Source: Elysia marginata
Lineage: Eukaryota; Mollusca; Gastropoda; Plakobranchidae
Reading direction: 5' to 3'
Length of the DNA stretch: 31,844 bases
Assembly (NCBI GenBank): GCA_019649035.1
Contig: BMAT01000911.1
Coordinates: 217,693 to 249,536 of the forward strand
The notes under the pieces are model-generated. The model saw nothing but the letters and a program-made list of their open reading frames with translations. It was not told the origin of the DNA and did not search any database. Below are positions 20,238 through 30,691 of the stretch, piece after piece (position 1 is the first letter of the stretch; the number at the start of each line of letters is the position of its first letter). A program made the position numbers and the translations under genes.

Positions 20238-20357
20238 ATGGCCTCCAAACAAGAGTCAATGGGATTGTCTATTGATGATAAACTTACAGTGCTGGAAGCA
20301 CTTGAGATTCCATAATCAACAATATGGAAAGTTGTTAAGTGTCAGATTGCAATTGTA
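20238..20357 (+). pseudogene. Remnant of a pogo/Tigger-like transposase N-terminus
   Basis: An ATG-led stretch reads MASKQESMGLSIDDKLTVLE, then a stop (20313-20315), then STIWKVVKC in the same frame. This is the layout of the N-terminal CENP-B/pogo helix-turn-helix: a leader, L-S-I-x-D-K-L-x-V-L-x-x-L-E, then S-T-I/V-x-x-I/V-x-K. About 15-20 residues between the two helices appear deleted. Downstream, an inverted-repeat-like end with TA (minus-strand CAGTCAGACCTGC, ending at 20543) may be the right terminus of the same element. The match is short and made from memory. Confidence 0.4.
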
Positions 20358-20663
20358 AGTAAAGCTGTAGAACTTTCTTTTTCTTCTTGCTCTCTTTCTC
20401 TCTCTGTATGTTTTGTAATAATTATATGTGCCTGAACACAATGGGCTTCTCATTTTTATGATGCCTGAGAAATTTAAAAAACCTGGTAAATCGCAAAAAC
20501 AAGCTTCTCCCCCAATTTCCCCGTTTTAAAGCAGGTCTGACTGTACTTGTAGTTACATTAGTAGAGTCAGTGCACAATTGATTAAGCTGACCTCGACCAT
20601 CGACCTCAGCAGCCCTAAATATAGACCTCTTCGAGCCTGTGCACATTACGTTTATGTGTCTCG

Positions 20664-20801
20664 CTATAAAAATGGCCAACGTCACCGATCCCGGAGGGTA
20701 GAAAAAAACTCTTGTGAAACCCTACTTTAACTAGATCTACATTAATCCTTAACACAAAAGAGTTCAACTCCTACTTCCGGGATCACCAGCCATTTTGATA
20801 G
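20664..20801. repeat. Foldback hairpin, ~50-bp imperfect arms
   Basis: The left arm (about 20664-20717) and the right arm (about 20753-20801) are inverted copies. Each holds CTAT..AAATGGC, then GATCCCGGA, TAG and ACTCTT..GTG in mirrored order, with small indels; about 35 bases lie between. It may be a hairpin MITE or an inverted duplication. Confidence 0.55.
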
Positions 20802-20992
20802 AAAAAGTGCAATACTTTTGCATTGTGAACAGCATCAATACAGTGCACACCTGATATATCGACCTACAAGGTTCCATAAAATGTATTTCAATATAAGAGA
20901 ATGTTGATATAAAAGAAACATGTACTCGTATAAAGCCTTTTTTTAGTGATCATTAACACCGTAAAAAAATTATTTATGAATGGGATGTAACC

Positions 20993-21357
20993 AAGCTCAT
21001 CGCTCTAGCAAGGCCCACAGTTGATAGGGCACAAACAGCGCATGGCTGTCTTTCCTCTTACTAGCTTTGTCATACTGTTTCACTTCACTTGCACTGACCA
21101 GCACTGATTTTTCATTCCGCGCGCCCCACCCATTTCCTTTATTACACTAGGAAGCTCATCTCTCCTGCAAAGCCCATAGTCGATGGGGCACACACACACA
21201 GCGCGTGGATAAACAGAAACTGTCTTTTCTCTCGCTCGCTTTGTCCCCAGTAAGCTTATCTCTCTTGCAAGGCCAATAGTCGATGGGGTAGACACAGCTC
21301 CTGGCTAACAGTAACAAAATTACAAAGGAACTTAAAATTCTCACTCGTTTTGTCATA
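20993..21357 (+). repeat. Three diverged direct repeats (~80-105 bp each)
   Basis: Copies begin AAGCTCATC or AAGCTTATC at 20993, 21152 and 21252. Each continues with CT.GCAA.GCC.A.AGT.GATGGGG and ACACAGC, and closes with a CT-rich stretch and TTTGTC (21073, 21245, 21357). Spacings of 159 and 100 bases show indels between copies. Short minus-strand open frames here, such as CVYPIDYWPCKRD, are by-products. Confidence 0.7.
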
Positions 21358-21398
21358 CCACTACCCAGGTGCAGGTCTTATAAATGTACCGGCGGAGA

Positions 21399-21428
21399 GA
21401 ATGAATACTCCAATAGACTTCTGTAGGT
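21399..21428 (+). repeat. Inverted repeat, left arm (29/30 match to 23136-23165)
   Basis: Contains ACTCCAATAGACTTCTGTAG. The reverse complement recurs 1.7 kb downstream with a single mismatch. Both arms lie inside the possible 2.66-kb element. Confidence 0.85.
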
Positions 21429-22916
21429 AACTCTCTAAACCCTGAAGATATAAACACTAAAGAGCGCTCATGATGTCATTGACTGGGTTATTTTTTAAAG
21501 CCTTAACCCCATCACAATGTTTGATACCCCATCAAACGTTCAAACAAAACGAAGAATGGAAGGTTCAGAAAACATTCAATGAAGCAGACTGGCAGTACTG
21601 TTGGCTTTTTTGGCCTCTGTCGCTCTATGTTATGAGAGCCTGTGATACTACGATTCGCTGTTGAAATCTTGAAATCTATAGATAGAACCATATAGATCTT
21701 TAGACAGAGCATTCTTTTCCAATCATTAGTAATAAATTAACATGCCAAATACTTACTTCTCGGGGATGCAAGCAGCTCATAAGAAAAAAGCAGGAAATTT
21801 TTTTATGGAAGTTTCCGAGCGCGCGCTATTCTGATTACTAAAGCCAGCCTTTCAGTGTCTATCAAAAATGATTTTGCCACCAGTTTGGTAAGAAACTCTC
21901 CTTTTGCACAGCTCATGCAACACCATCCTTGTCCTAAAATGTTCCTGCTATAACTAGAATTAAAGTCTCCATTGATGTCTTTCTCCTTCATTTGTTCTTT
22001 GAAATAGAAACACAATGTGATGTTGTAGATTTCCAATCCAAGAACTTAATTTGGGCTAGATCTAGACTTGGAATGGCCACCATGATCATAATCTAGATTG
22101 TTAGCAAATGTTACTAGAGTCTAGATCTAGATTTTCTAGTGTAAGCCAGTAAGGCTAAGTCAGTTAATGACTAGCTACACTGTTTCTCCATGTCTAATCT
22201 AGATCTATAGAGAGGTAGAATAGATCTAATCTAGATTTGAAGAGTAAGACTACTAGATCTAAGAGTTTTTAATAGCATCTAGCCTGGCACTTGCTTGAAA
22301 ATTAAACAGATCTAGAAACAAGGTCAACGAGGTGCAGCAATCACAATATGAAATATCACTGAACAAGATCGCTCTTGGCTAAAAAAGGCGAAGTGCACAA
22401 GATTGCTCAGGGCTAGATCTAGATGTAATGTAAGTAAGGATTATAAAGGACTCTCTATGTTTTGAGCAGTCATAGAACCATGTGTTCGTATTATCGTAAG
22501 ATCACTTTATTTATGACTAGGCCTAGAACTACACAGAGTATAATAATTAGTTAGTTAGTTGGCTGACGCGTATCCGCTTGCCTTCGTTCTGCAATTTGTT
22601 GGGTCATTAATCCTCAATTATCTCTATCTTGAGCTATTTCTCTGAGTCTATCTAGATCTTTAATGGTTTTGAGTTTTAGTCGGTGTTGGTAACATGGAGT
22701 ATACAAAAGATAAACAAGAAAAATCATCGGTAGCATACTTTCAGTTTCACTTTTGCTTTTTTGCCCATTGGCCATTGTGTGGACAGTTTCGAACTCATCA
22801 CGGAAAAGAAATAGGGCGATGAGGTTACAAATATAATATAAACGGCAATCGACTAACGGATAAACAAAAAGAAATAATCGGTATCGCCGTAGAATTGGAA
22901 AAAGGTTTGTAATTTG

Positions 22917-23073
22917 CTTCCGATTTTCCGGTCGTCTTTTCTCGGTTTTAGTTCTTACTTTAATAAATTTATAATTTTTCCGACTTTTTTGTTGCTGATT
23001 GTCTTGTTGAAGAAGAAAAACGAAAATAGGAAAAATCGGAATTCCGATTAAAATCGGAAAACTTGCATCCCTG
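22917..23073. repeat. Inverted-repeat-rich block with hAT-like end
   Basis: The minus strand from 23073 begins CAGGGATGCAAGTTTTCCG, reminiscent of hAT-type ends. Inside are a perfect 16-bp palindrome AATCGGAATTCCGATT (23034-23049) and a facing TCCGATTTTCC (22919-22929). No left hAT end or 8-bp duplication was found. Confidence 0.3.
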
Positions 23074-23135
23074 TACTTCTCCTTTTAGTGAGCTTTTTGA
23101 TTTAAGCGAGACTTAATCTAGGGAGACGTGACACC

Positions 23136-23165
23136 ACCTACAGAAGTCTATTGGAGTTTTCATTC
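23136..23165 (-). repeat. Inverted repeat, right arm (29/30 match to 21399-21428)
   Basis: The minus-strand copy of the left-arm sequence. Similarity breaks down quickly on both sides, apart from a nearby CCGG-containing stretch. Confidence 0.85.
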
Positions 23166-23504
23166 CCGCGTACCGGCGCATCATAATAGTCTACAGGCTA
23201 GATCTACTTGCTCGTAACACTAACAGTTAACACCTCTGACTAATCTGAGGCAAATGGAGCAGGTGTTCGGTTACATAGCGGTGGAAACCAGTGTGTTTTT
23301 CGTAATTTTATTCCTGACCGTTTTAAGACATCGACGTGTCGATATAAGACTTATTAAGAGAGGTGAGAGGGAACAGAGTGTCGATATAGAGATAGATATT
23401 TAATAACTAACCGTTAAAAGCGAAAAAATGCGGACTTAGTATAGCATGTCAATCAAAGAGAAATGTCGAAATAAGCGATGTTGATATAAGTGGTGCGCAC
23501 TGTA

Positions 23505-24239
23505 GTTTAGTCCTTTGCCTTTGGATAGATCTCGGTTTTTAAAACTAACAAATTGACTTAGAATCTAGATCTAGTTTTAGATCTCAAAAATTCTCATAAA
23601 AAGAGATTCACGAAACTATTAAGAACCCTTTCTACTAGATATATATATAGAGTCTATATATATATATATGTTATGTAGAAATGTTTTATACACATGATCC
23701 CTAGAAGACTCTAGATCCATTTCTTCTAGCATAAAATTTAAATGAATATTGTGTCATGCTTTATTCAAGTAAACACTCTGACAGACCTGTTTTGAGATGT
23801 CCCAGTGCCATCAGAAAAGAAAACGAAAGCGGAAGTAGCCACAAACGGTGTATTCTTTTTGATACACCAGGGAAATTGTATACGAAAAGTGACAAGATAT
23901 AAAGTAATGAATATCAAACTTATTACTTCATACCATAACACTCAATTGATTTTATTTTGTTTCAGGATTGATTATTTTTATAATGCATTGTTTTAAAACA
24001 AATTCTAAACCCCAAATTTGACATGTGAAATGTATCATTCTGTGAAGAAAGTACAACACGTAAAATGTATGACAGTTCTAGATGGAAAACCATATCCATT
24101 GAGCACCTCTTAACATGCTCTTTTAAGTTTCATTGTAATGCAATGATTAGTAAAAAACCAAAGAGGTTGTAATCTTTTGTGTGAATGAAGTTGTAAAGTT
24201 GATTATTATTTTTGTTAAAAATAAAAATTCATTCTTTTG
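23505..24239. other. Intergenic, upstream of SNX27; nothing identified
   Basis: AT-rich with CTAGAT words and the AT microsatellite; no exon or promoter element is evident until the 80 bases before the SNX27 start. Confidence 0.55.
23638..23669 (+). repeat. AT dinucleotide microsatellite
   Basis: Two (AT)n/(TA)n runs separated by AGAGTC. Confidence 0.85.
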
Positions 24240-24319
24240 CATTGGCTTCCGGGAAATTTGCCGGCTTGTACGAATTACTTTCACCGTATCATAGAAAATA
24301 AGAAATCACGTGATTAAGC
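24240..24319 (+). promoter_or_regulatory. SNX27 5' flank: ETS-like site and CACGTG E-box
   Basis: Immediately upstream of the SNX27 ATG are a CTTCCGGGAAA stretch (an ETS-type core, 24246-24256) and ATCACGTGAT (24305-24314), a perfect 10-bp palindrome around the E-box CACGTG. TCACGTGA fits bHLH-zip factors of the USF/MITF/TFE type. The transcription start is unknown, so these could be promoter or 5' UTR sequence. No TATA box is evident. Confidence 0.4.
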
Positions 24320-24570
24320 ATGGCCGACAGCGACGAAGATCGCATCCCCTCCCCTCCAACAAATGGAACAACTGCGTCCCCAAGAATTGTTACAATTACA
24401 AAAACATCAACAGGGTTTGGTTTTAATGTCAGGGGACAAATTAGCGAGGGAGGAATCCTCAAATCCATCAATGGAGTCTTGTACGCACCCCTCCAACATG
24501 TCAGTGCTGTTCTTGAAGGTGGCGCTGCCCAAAAAGCTGGCATTCGGAAAGGAGATCGAATCCTGGAAGT
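24320..24570 (+). CDS. SNX27: Sorting nexin 27, first coding exon (PDZ domain), gene runs off the window
   Basis: SNX27 is an endosomal PDZ-PX-FERM protein. It binds C-terminal PDZ ligands of membrane cargo and links them to retromer for return to the plasma membrane. This exon encodes 83 full codons and two bases of the next, ending at the strong donor GAAGT|GTAAGT. Residues 1-20 are a short acidic, Ser/Pro-rich leader. The PDZ domain begins at about 21 (PRIVTITK). GFGF (32-35) is the carboxylate-binding loop, and the distinctive insert [16 protein letters not shown] (49-64), the hairpin known to contact VPS26 in the mammalian protein, is intact. The exon ends at RKGDRILE, just before the last PDZ strands. 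The leader is shorter than the Gly-rich human one. An in-frame TGA lies nine bases upstream (24311-24313), and A at -3 with G at +4 supports this start. I found no second exon before position 31844. Confidence 0.93.
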
Positions 24571-25625
24571 GTAAGTGTTTTTTTTTTTATATGATCTAAT
24601 AATATGGTTACAGTTTTCTTTTTCATGTATAGATATAATATAGATAATTTTTAAAAAAAAAAGTTTTTACATTTTTATGAAAAAGAAGAAAATTATTTTA
24701 GATCCAATCCTACCCGAAGTGCTGACTTATTAAAAGTCAGTCCTCTAATCTAGATCTAGATCTAGAATCTAGATCTAGATAATTTAAAACTCTTTGTCTG
24801 TCACAAGGTTTAGTTTTAGTTAAGAAACACATAGTACCATTTCGTCAAGTTCAGTATTGCCAAGAGCTTACATCGAGTCAAGGTCCTAATTTAATTAGAA
24901 AGTATAATTATATATCTAGAGTCTAAAATCTAGAAGCACCCAAAATCAGTTTTTAAAATTTAAACCAATTTAAATTGCATAAAAAATTCAGTAAGCTTCC
25001 TTTTTAGTAGTAGTACAGAGACTAGGACTTTAGGTAGTAGGTCAAATTATTCTATTCTAGGATCTACCTCTTAAAATCTATTTGTGCGTGACAACACTTG
25101 TATTGTAATATAATAATCCAAGTTCTAGGCTTAAATTAAAATCGAGTTGTTAATGTCAGTCGTGTATGTTCGTACCTTTCCTGAGTTTAAATTAAATAAA
25201 TGGTTCAATTTTAAAATGTATTATTAGGTACACATTTTTTGCCTTAAAATCTGGTACATGCTTGAATGTATGATGATATTTGGAGTCTAATCTATGTTAC
25301 ATAATACATAGGCCCTAGATAGGTCCATAGAATTAGTATTGATTTGACAAAACATTCGTAGCAAGGTCCAATGAAGTTTCACTTTAACTTTAAAGGATGT
25401 CATTTTTAACCATTTTCTGTTTTTTTTACACGTTTGTTTTTTTAATAAAGCCTGAGGAACTAATAAAGTATTATAAACACCCAAGTTCAACAAGATTTAT
25501 CCCATGAACTATCAAGTATCATTCATACTAATTACTATGGCAATTGGTTTCTCCCAAATGACACTGTAGTTGTAGGCTACCCGTAATCATTGGTAATGTA
25601 GCGGCAAAGGTGGCTTAATCGTGGG

Positions 25626-25696
25626 ATTGGCCCGCTGGTGTTTAAAATGTGTATCAATCATCCCCTTCATTTCGTTAGTCTTGCCAGCGGCCCAAT
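25626..25696. repeat. Inverted repeat in SNX27 intron 1
   Basis: ATTGGCCCGCTGG (25626-25638) faces CCAGCGGCCCAAT (25684-25696) across 45 bases, 12 of 13 pairing. It is GC-rich for its surroundings, and the loop contains ATCAATCA, a PBX/HOX-like word. Confidence 0.6.
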
Positions 25697-27233
25697 GCCA
25701 GGAGTATGATCATTATCCCGCAATGTTTTCCATTATTTTCAGAAAAGAGTGGCATCCCTGAAGTTTAGATTCTTAGCAGTTTTTTTAAAGATCTCCAGTT
25801 TGAATATCTTGCATACGTATGTTCTAGTTTCTCAGTTCAGGTCTGAGTCACAAGAGAAGGTTGAAAGGAAGGAAGAATGGAGGAACTAGAGTCATTTAGT
25901 TATAAAAAAATGACTTCAATCTAGATTTATATCTAACCTATAATGGTGCCTTAATTTTATTATGAAACTAGATCTAAGAGTCAAAGGGCTTGACAAGTAA
26001 AAGCATCCCCACCCCCATTTAAAAGACAAAATAATTTCACTTTCAGTGGCTTTCATACCTACAATCAAGGCATATCAGATAAATATTGAATTGAGAAGGA
26101 TTATTGAACATCATGATTTAATGTTACAGTTTGTACTTCAATAACAGTGTTCTGAATTAGTGGTCACGAAATGAATTTTCAAAAAATAAGTTTTCAGAGA
26201 TGTTCAAAATAAAGCAGATTCCGTCTCTTGGACTGACATCGATAAATTGTATTAACTAGGCCCTGGAATGTGAGAGCTCTGTCTCCCAAAATTTCTAGAC
26301 AATTTAGATGATTTGTTATGGTTTTAAAAGAAAATTGTCTGTCGTACTATGTTTTGGTTTCCATCTTTTAATGCGTAACATCTTGTCAGCACATTTAAAA
26401 TTAACTGATATAACATTAGTATTAAAGTTTCCTAGTGCCAAGCTTTACTTAAAGCCCTTAATTATTTTGTTGAGGAAGACTTTATGAGGATTCATTTCAA
26501 ATCACACTCTCCTTGCGGTCCTGTGTTTTATAGGAAATCACACTCTGTGCATTGTTTTGTGGTTTAAATGGAGAGTCTCACTCTCTATAGTGCTTAGTAG
26601 CAAAGAATTAATTTAAGTTACAGTTTACATGTGGTTAGTTAGACATTTTGAGTAACGATTTATTATAAATTTTTAATATACCACACCGCCTTAGTTAAGC
26701 TGAAATGCTTAAAGTTAAACTAACATAATAATGTTGGTCGTTTGGCGTCTAGTATAGTTAGAGGAACCAGAAAACTGTTGAAATGCCACAATTTTTTTTC
26801 TAACATCTCAGTCTTACCTATAGTAGTAAGCCAAGGCTGTTGTGACTAGTAAGACATGCAAGACTCTGGTTGCCTTTCCTTTAATTATTAATGAAGTAAT
26901 ATTTTAAACTTACATAAAAAAAAACAATCATGATATCACAGCACATTTTCATCCATTTTCAAAGATTTTTTAGAATAGCAAGGCAAAAGTTTATAAGAAA
27001 ACTAAAGCCGCCAACTACATGATTTTAATTTGAAACTACATTATATGTTGCGACGCACAAGATTTTAAAAAGGCAAAACACGTGTGCAGCTTTTAAAGGC
27101 CAGTATGAGATAGGTGTTTTTATTAGAATATGTCAAACAGGTAAGATTACGATGGTAATTAATAGGCCTTATATATGACCCATTCTCAAGAGCTGGGTGG
27201 CGGAGGACAGCCATATAAAAACGTTAGATTACT

Positions 27234-27251
27234 GGGGGGGGGGGGGGNNNN
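27234..27251 (+). other. G14 run followed by a 4-base assembly gap (N)
   Basis: Fourteen G at 27234-27247, then NNNN at 27248-27251. The gap marks a failed or low-quality read through a homopolymer. Confidence 0.95.
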
Positions 27252-28019
27252 AAGTATAGCAACTCAAGCATCATTTTAAAGCTTGACAAAGGGAGGTGGG
27301 TGTGTGTAGGTCATCATAATCCCAGAAAACACGATGCCAAGAGCCTGATACCATAACTTACGAATCAATTGAAATACATGTATAAAGAGACAGAAAAAGA
27401 ATTTCAATGTTGTTTAAGACGAATAAAAAGTGTAATTAACAGTGTGATTGAATTTATAATCTTCACATAAACAGCCATAGCCTAGGCTAGTTGCTGTAAG
27501 GTTGAATCATAGTTGGCGCCCACTAATTTTTAAAGGAAAGAAAGAAGAAAGAAAGTAGTCTTGTTTCTGACAAAGAGACTGTCTTTAGTGTCTTGGGTTG
27601 CGTTAACTATGTGTCACGTGCTGTAACGATTACATCAGAAAGTAGCTGGGGGCAGGCAGTGAAAAACCCACCCCCTTAGGTCCTGGGCACAGACCTCTAC
27701 CTGTAAATGGCCAATAATAGTTACAGTACACGTCTGTGGTCCTAGGTATTATTAAGTAATAGCTAACGTTACGCCATGCTGCGAAACGTGTGTACTCTCC
27801 ATAGATGACGGCATGTTCTGTATCTAGATTTAGATAATGGAGTTTGTGTTCGAATTACGTTATAAATGCTAGCTTAGGCCTTAATTCGGCTGATATTCTC
27901 ACTTCCCGCCTCGAAGCTAGGAAACAGAGTAAGGATATGCGTAACTTTACTCCTCTGTATAGCCCATACAATTTGTTAGAATAGAAAAGCTCCATTTTAA
28001 TTGTCCCTGAGTACATATG

Positions 28020-28166
28020 TAATGATTGAAAGGTTTAATGTAGAGTGGCGAGAAGTAGGCTTGAAGTAAGAATGGAGGGGAAAAGTCCCTGCCTTGGTGT
28101 GGTTTGAACCCCCAAGTTTTCGTAGCTTCCACACTCACCGCCTTGCATACCGTTATCGCCAGAAAG
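28020..28166 (-). mobile_element. tRNA-derived SINE, copy 2 (same family as 2844-2990)
   Basis: On the minus strand, an A-box-like TGGCGATAACGG is followed about 50 bases later by the B box GGGTTCAAACC (28101-28111). A short unrelated body follows, ending in CCTTTCAATCATTA. Similarity to copy 1 covers the tRNA-like head and the tail, which marks a dispersed element and not a tRNA gene. Folding is poor, so it is not a functional tRNA. No target-site duplication was identified. Confidence 0.5.
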
Positions 28167-30040
28167 AAGTTATGCGGAGGTAGTCCTTGGGCACTCGTGT
28201 TCTTTTTGTCCTCTTATATAACAGTTACACGATTTTTAAAAGCTTGTTTAATGGACCATCACACAGGGTGCTGGTCTAGGTATGAACGCTTCTCTTATCG
28301 TGTAAAATGCGTCTCTGAAGTAAGGTTCTAAAAGAAAACATGTTTCAAAACATTTTTTGACGTTTGAAGGATTTGATAAGTGCGGTTGTATGAAACATAT
28401 GCCTCGCATTCAAAGCGTTTCTGAAAAGCTTTCACACCTTATTCATGTCGAATTTTCTCGTTTAATTAGAATGGCTGCTAATTTCACCTTTTTAGTTGTC
28501 TAAACTTTAAATGCAATTTTTCCCCTTTATGAAGTTACACGTCCTAACCCTGCCAACTTCAAATGGCTATAACTTCACGCAGAAGCATGATTAAGCTTTT
28601 CTGTTTGCCCTATTTGAAAGAAGAGAAAAGAAGCTTTCCTTTGAGTTTGATACCACGATTTTACTACTTTCAAATTTCTATACGGGACTCATTTTGACTG
28701 TTTGCAAGACAATTGTTTGTTTCAGGTTATTGTGATTTGCAACCGACAGCCTTTGAACAAATCGTGCTGAATGAGATACTCAAACGGACTTAAGATAATA
28801 TAATATTAGAGCATGGTTGAATAAACGCAGGCGTGCAATGACGTGTATGGAGTAAGGTCTTTTAGTTTTGTAATTATTCTGCATCAGTTCTGCCGATGGA
28901 ACTTTCAATTCTGATCTGTCTGTACTAGTAGATTGTAAGACAGGATTCGTCTGTATGGTTTTATGGTGTCGATGATTGAAAGAACTTGTTTTAGTTTTAG
29001 ACTTAGAGGCATATTTTATATATGACAATTCTAATTGTTTTTCCGTTTGTTCTACTCGTTAACTCCGGACCGTTCTCGAATTTTTTTAGGTTAGAAGTCT
29101 TCGTTCTTTTATACCTTAACAATCCAACTAAAGCATTTTTTTTGGTTGTTGTTCGAGCCTCGCAATATTTGAGGTAATTGCATATCGCGGAAGTGAGCAT
29201 GATTGTGGCAACACAAAGATCCAGACTCAGTTAGCTTACATCATACATATATGTATTTACTCAGTGGGGTGTGTTCATGCCTTGAATTGACCTGTTTCTT
29301 CGCACTGTAAGCTCCTATCAGTACGTGCATATCACTATCTATACAGTTATGCTGGCACACGACATGGACACGGAAACATTTAATACCAACGGTAACCAAG
29401 TAGATGATCACTACATGTATCCGCTTAACCTACATCTGCTGTGATCTGGTACCGTTAACTTTCGGCATGCGGTTTTATTCACTGCAGTTCATTGCATTGG
29501 GTTGAAAAGTGAAGCGGTTATCTTCACGATAAAAAAGTGACTTGCTAAATGGGCCGCTGAATTCTCCTGGGTTCCTGTATTCCGCTATAGCTTTATTCTT
29601 TTTATAATTCGGTTAAGATTGGCGTCTGAGACTTGTTGTTTTTTACTGTTGACTAAACCACATATTGGAATTTGCTAGATCTATTTGTGTGTTGAAACGA
29701 AAAGTAGTTTATAACACTTAGATCGTTTTTGTTATAATCTGCCTGCTGATTTTGGAGGATGATGGTTATTTTGTTCATTTTGGAATTGTTTCTTTTTTTA
29801 GAAAAAATCTTTTCTTTGCATTTTTATTTTATACCCGGGGTAAATGCGTGGTTTATGTTTATGTCTTCTGCTCGGTGAATCACAACGGCATTTTGCTCAT
29901 TAAAATAATGTACTGCATAAAACATTAAAAAAAACATTACTGAAACAGAATCAAAATTAGAGCTCAATATTAGAGCCATTCTGAGCTTTCAATATTAGAT
30001 TAAAATTAAATTGTGATTTACACAAGAAATAATGTCCACA

Positions 30041-30690
30041 GAATAATAATAATACTAATTACAATCATTAGCGTTTATACAGCACCTTCTCCGTTCGGCT
30101 CAAGGCGCTTTTCTATGTAAAACATAGAGTCTGGAGATATTATCATTCACGACTGTTTTACCCACAAGAATAACATTTGAAAATAAATCATGCGTCCTAT
30201 ATATGTTTCCCAATACATGTCATAATAGGTTTCAGACATGTCTTAAACGCTCTCTCCAGTTCAATCTTCCTTAGCCGCTGAGGCAAATTGTTCTAAGCAC
30301 AAAAGGAAAAGGCACGTGCATCAAATCTTTTAGTCTTACAAGTTTGAATTATGAGTTATTTCTTTTCACTTGATCTTAGATCTTCAGGGGGTGGGGGTGG
30401 GGTGTCGTATAGTTGTATGTATGGTAACAAATAATCTGGGGCCTTTCGATGTATTCATTCATGACATAATAATGCTAGTTTGTATTCAATTCTGGCCGTC
30501 ACTGGATGCCAATAGAGATGTGGCAAATTTTCCCAATGCCTAAGCTGATGGGGACCCGGGAATTTATCAATAAGGAGTTACAATAGTCTAATCTAGAGAG
30601 GATGAGTTATCTTTGCAGCTTCACTTAAATGAGGAGACATTGTACTGTTTCTTCCAAACTATAGGTATACTATTTCGCACACGTGATTAA
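30041..30690 (-). mobile_element. CR1/L2-like LINE 3' end, copy A (decayed)
   Basis: Read on the minus strand, this is the C-terminal part of a non-LTR retrotransposon reverse-transcriptase ORF plus 3' UTR. Peptide landmarks in order are SRLDYCNSLL, HWHPVTARIEYKLALLCHE, KAPDYLLPYIQLY, LRSSEK, TKRFDARAFSFCA and LPQRLRKIELERAFKTCL. These are typical of the thumb/C-terminal region of the CR1/L2 group. At least three in-frame stops and small frameshifts make it dead. The 3' UTR ends AAGCGCCTTGAGC, GCTGTATAAACG, then an (ATT)n tail at 30041-30054. It is 5'-truncated, ending against the tail of copy B. Confidence 0.82.
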
Positions 30691-30691
30691 C

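Larger units (their letters stand above)
20841..23502. mobile_element. Possible 2.66-kb TA-flanked pogo/Tigger-like element without transposase
   Basis: The left end begins CAGTGCACACCTGATATATC and the minus-strand right end CAGTGCGCACCACTTATATC, 19 matches over the first 25 positions. TA lies outside both (20839-20840, 23503-23504). TCGATATA/TTGATATA words recur just inside each end, and a 30-bp inverted repeat pair lies deeper inside. No transposase reading frame is seen and other repeats have landed within. Alternatively, the two ends belong to separate smaller elements of one family. Confidence 0.4.
22050..24785 (+). repeat. Region rich in CTAGAT/AGATCTAGA words
   Basis: The hexamer CTAGAT and its reverse complement occur many times singly (near 22053, 22122, 22198, 22240, 22412, 23566) and in a short tandem cluster at 24748-24780. 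Such words are rare to the left of position 20700 in this window. No single periodic array explains them. Confidence 0.6.

Noticed and set aside
18029-24319. Shared bidirectional promoter for RIOK2 and SNX27
   Set aside because: The start codons are 6.3 kb apart with transposon debris between them; nothing suggests a common control element.
28043-28166. Functional tRNA gene on the minus strand
   Set aside because: A/B-box-like words are present, but no acceptor stem or anticodon arm pairs properly, and a related copy with the same non-tRNA tail exists at 2844.
29385-29455. Imperfect hairpin (AACGGTAACC ... GGTACCGTT)
   Set aside because: Only the outer ~10 bases pair well; the rest is within chance.
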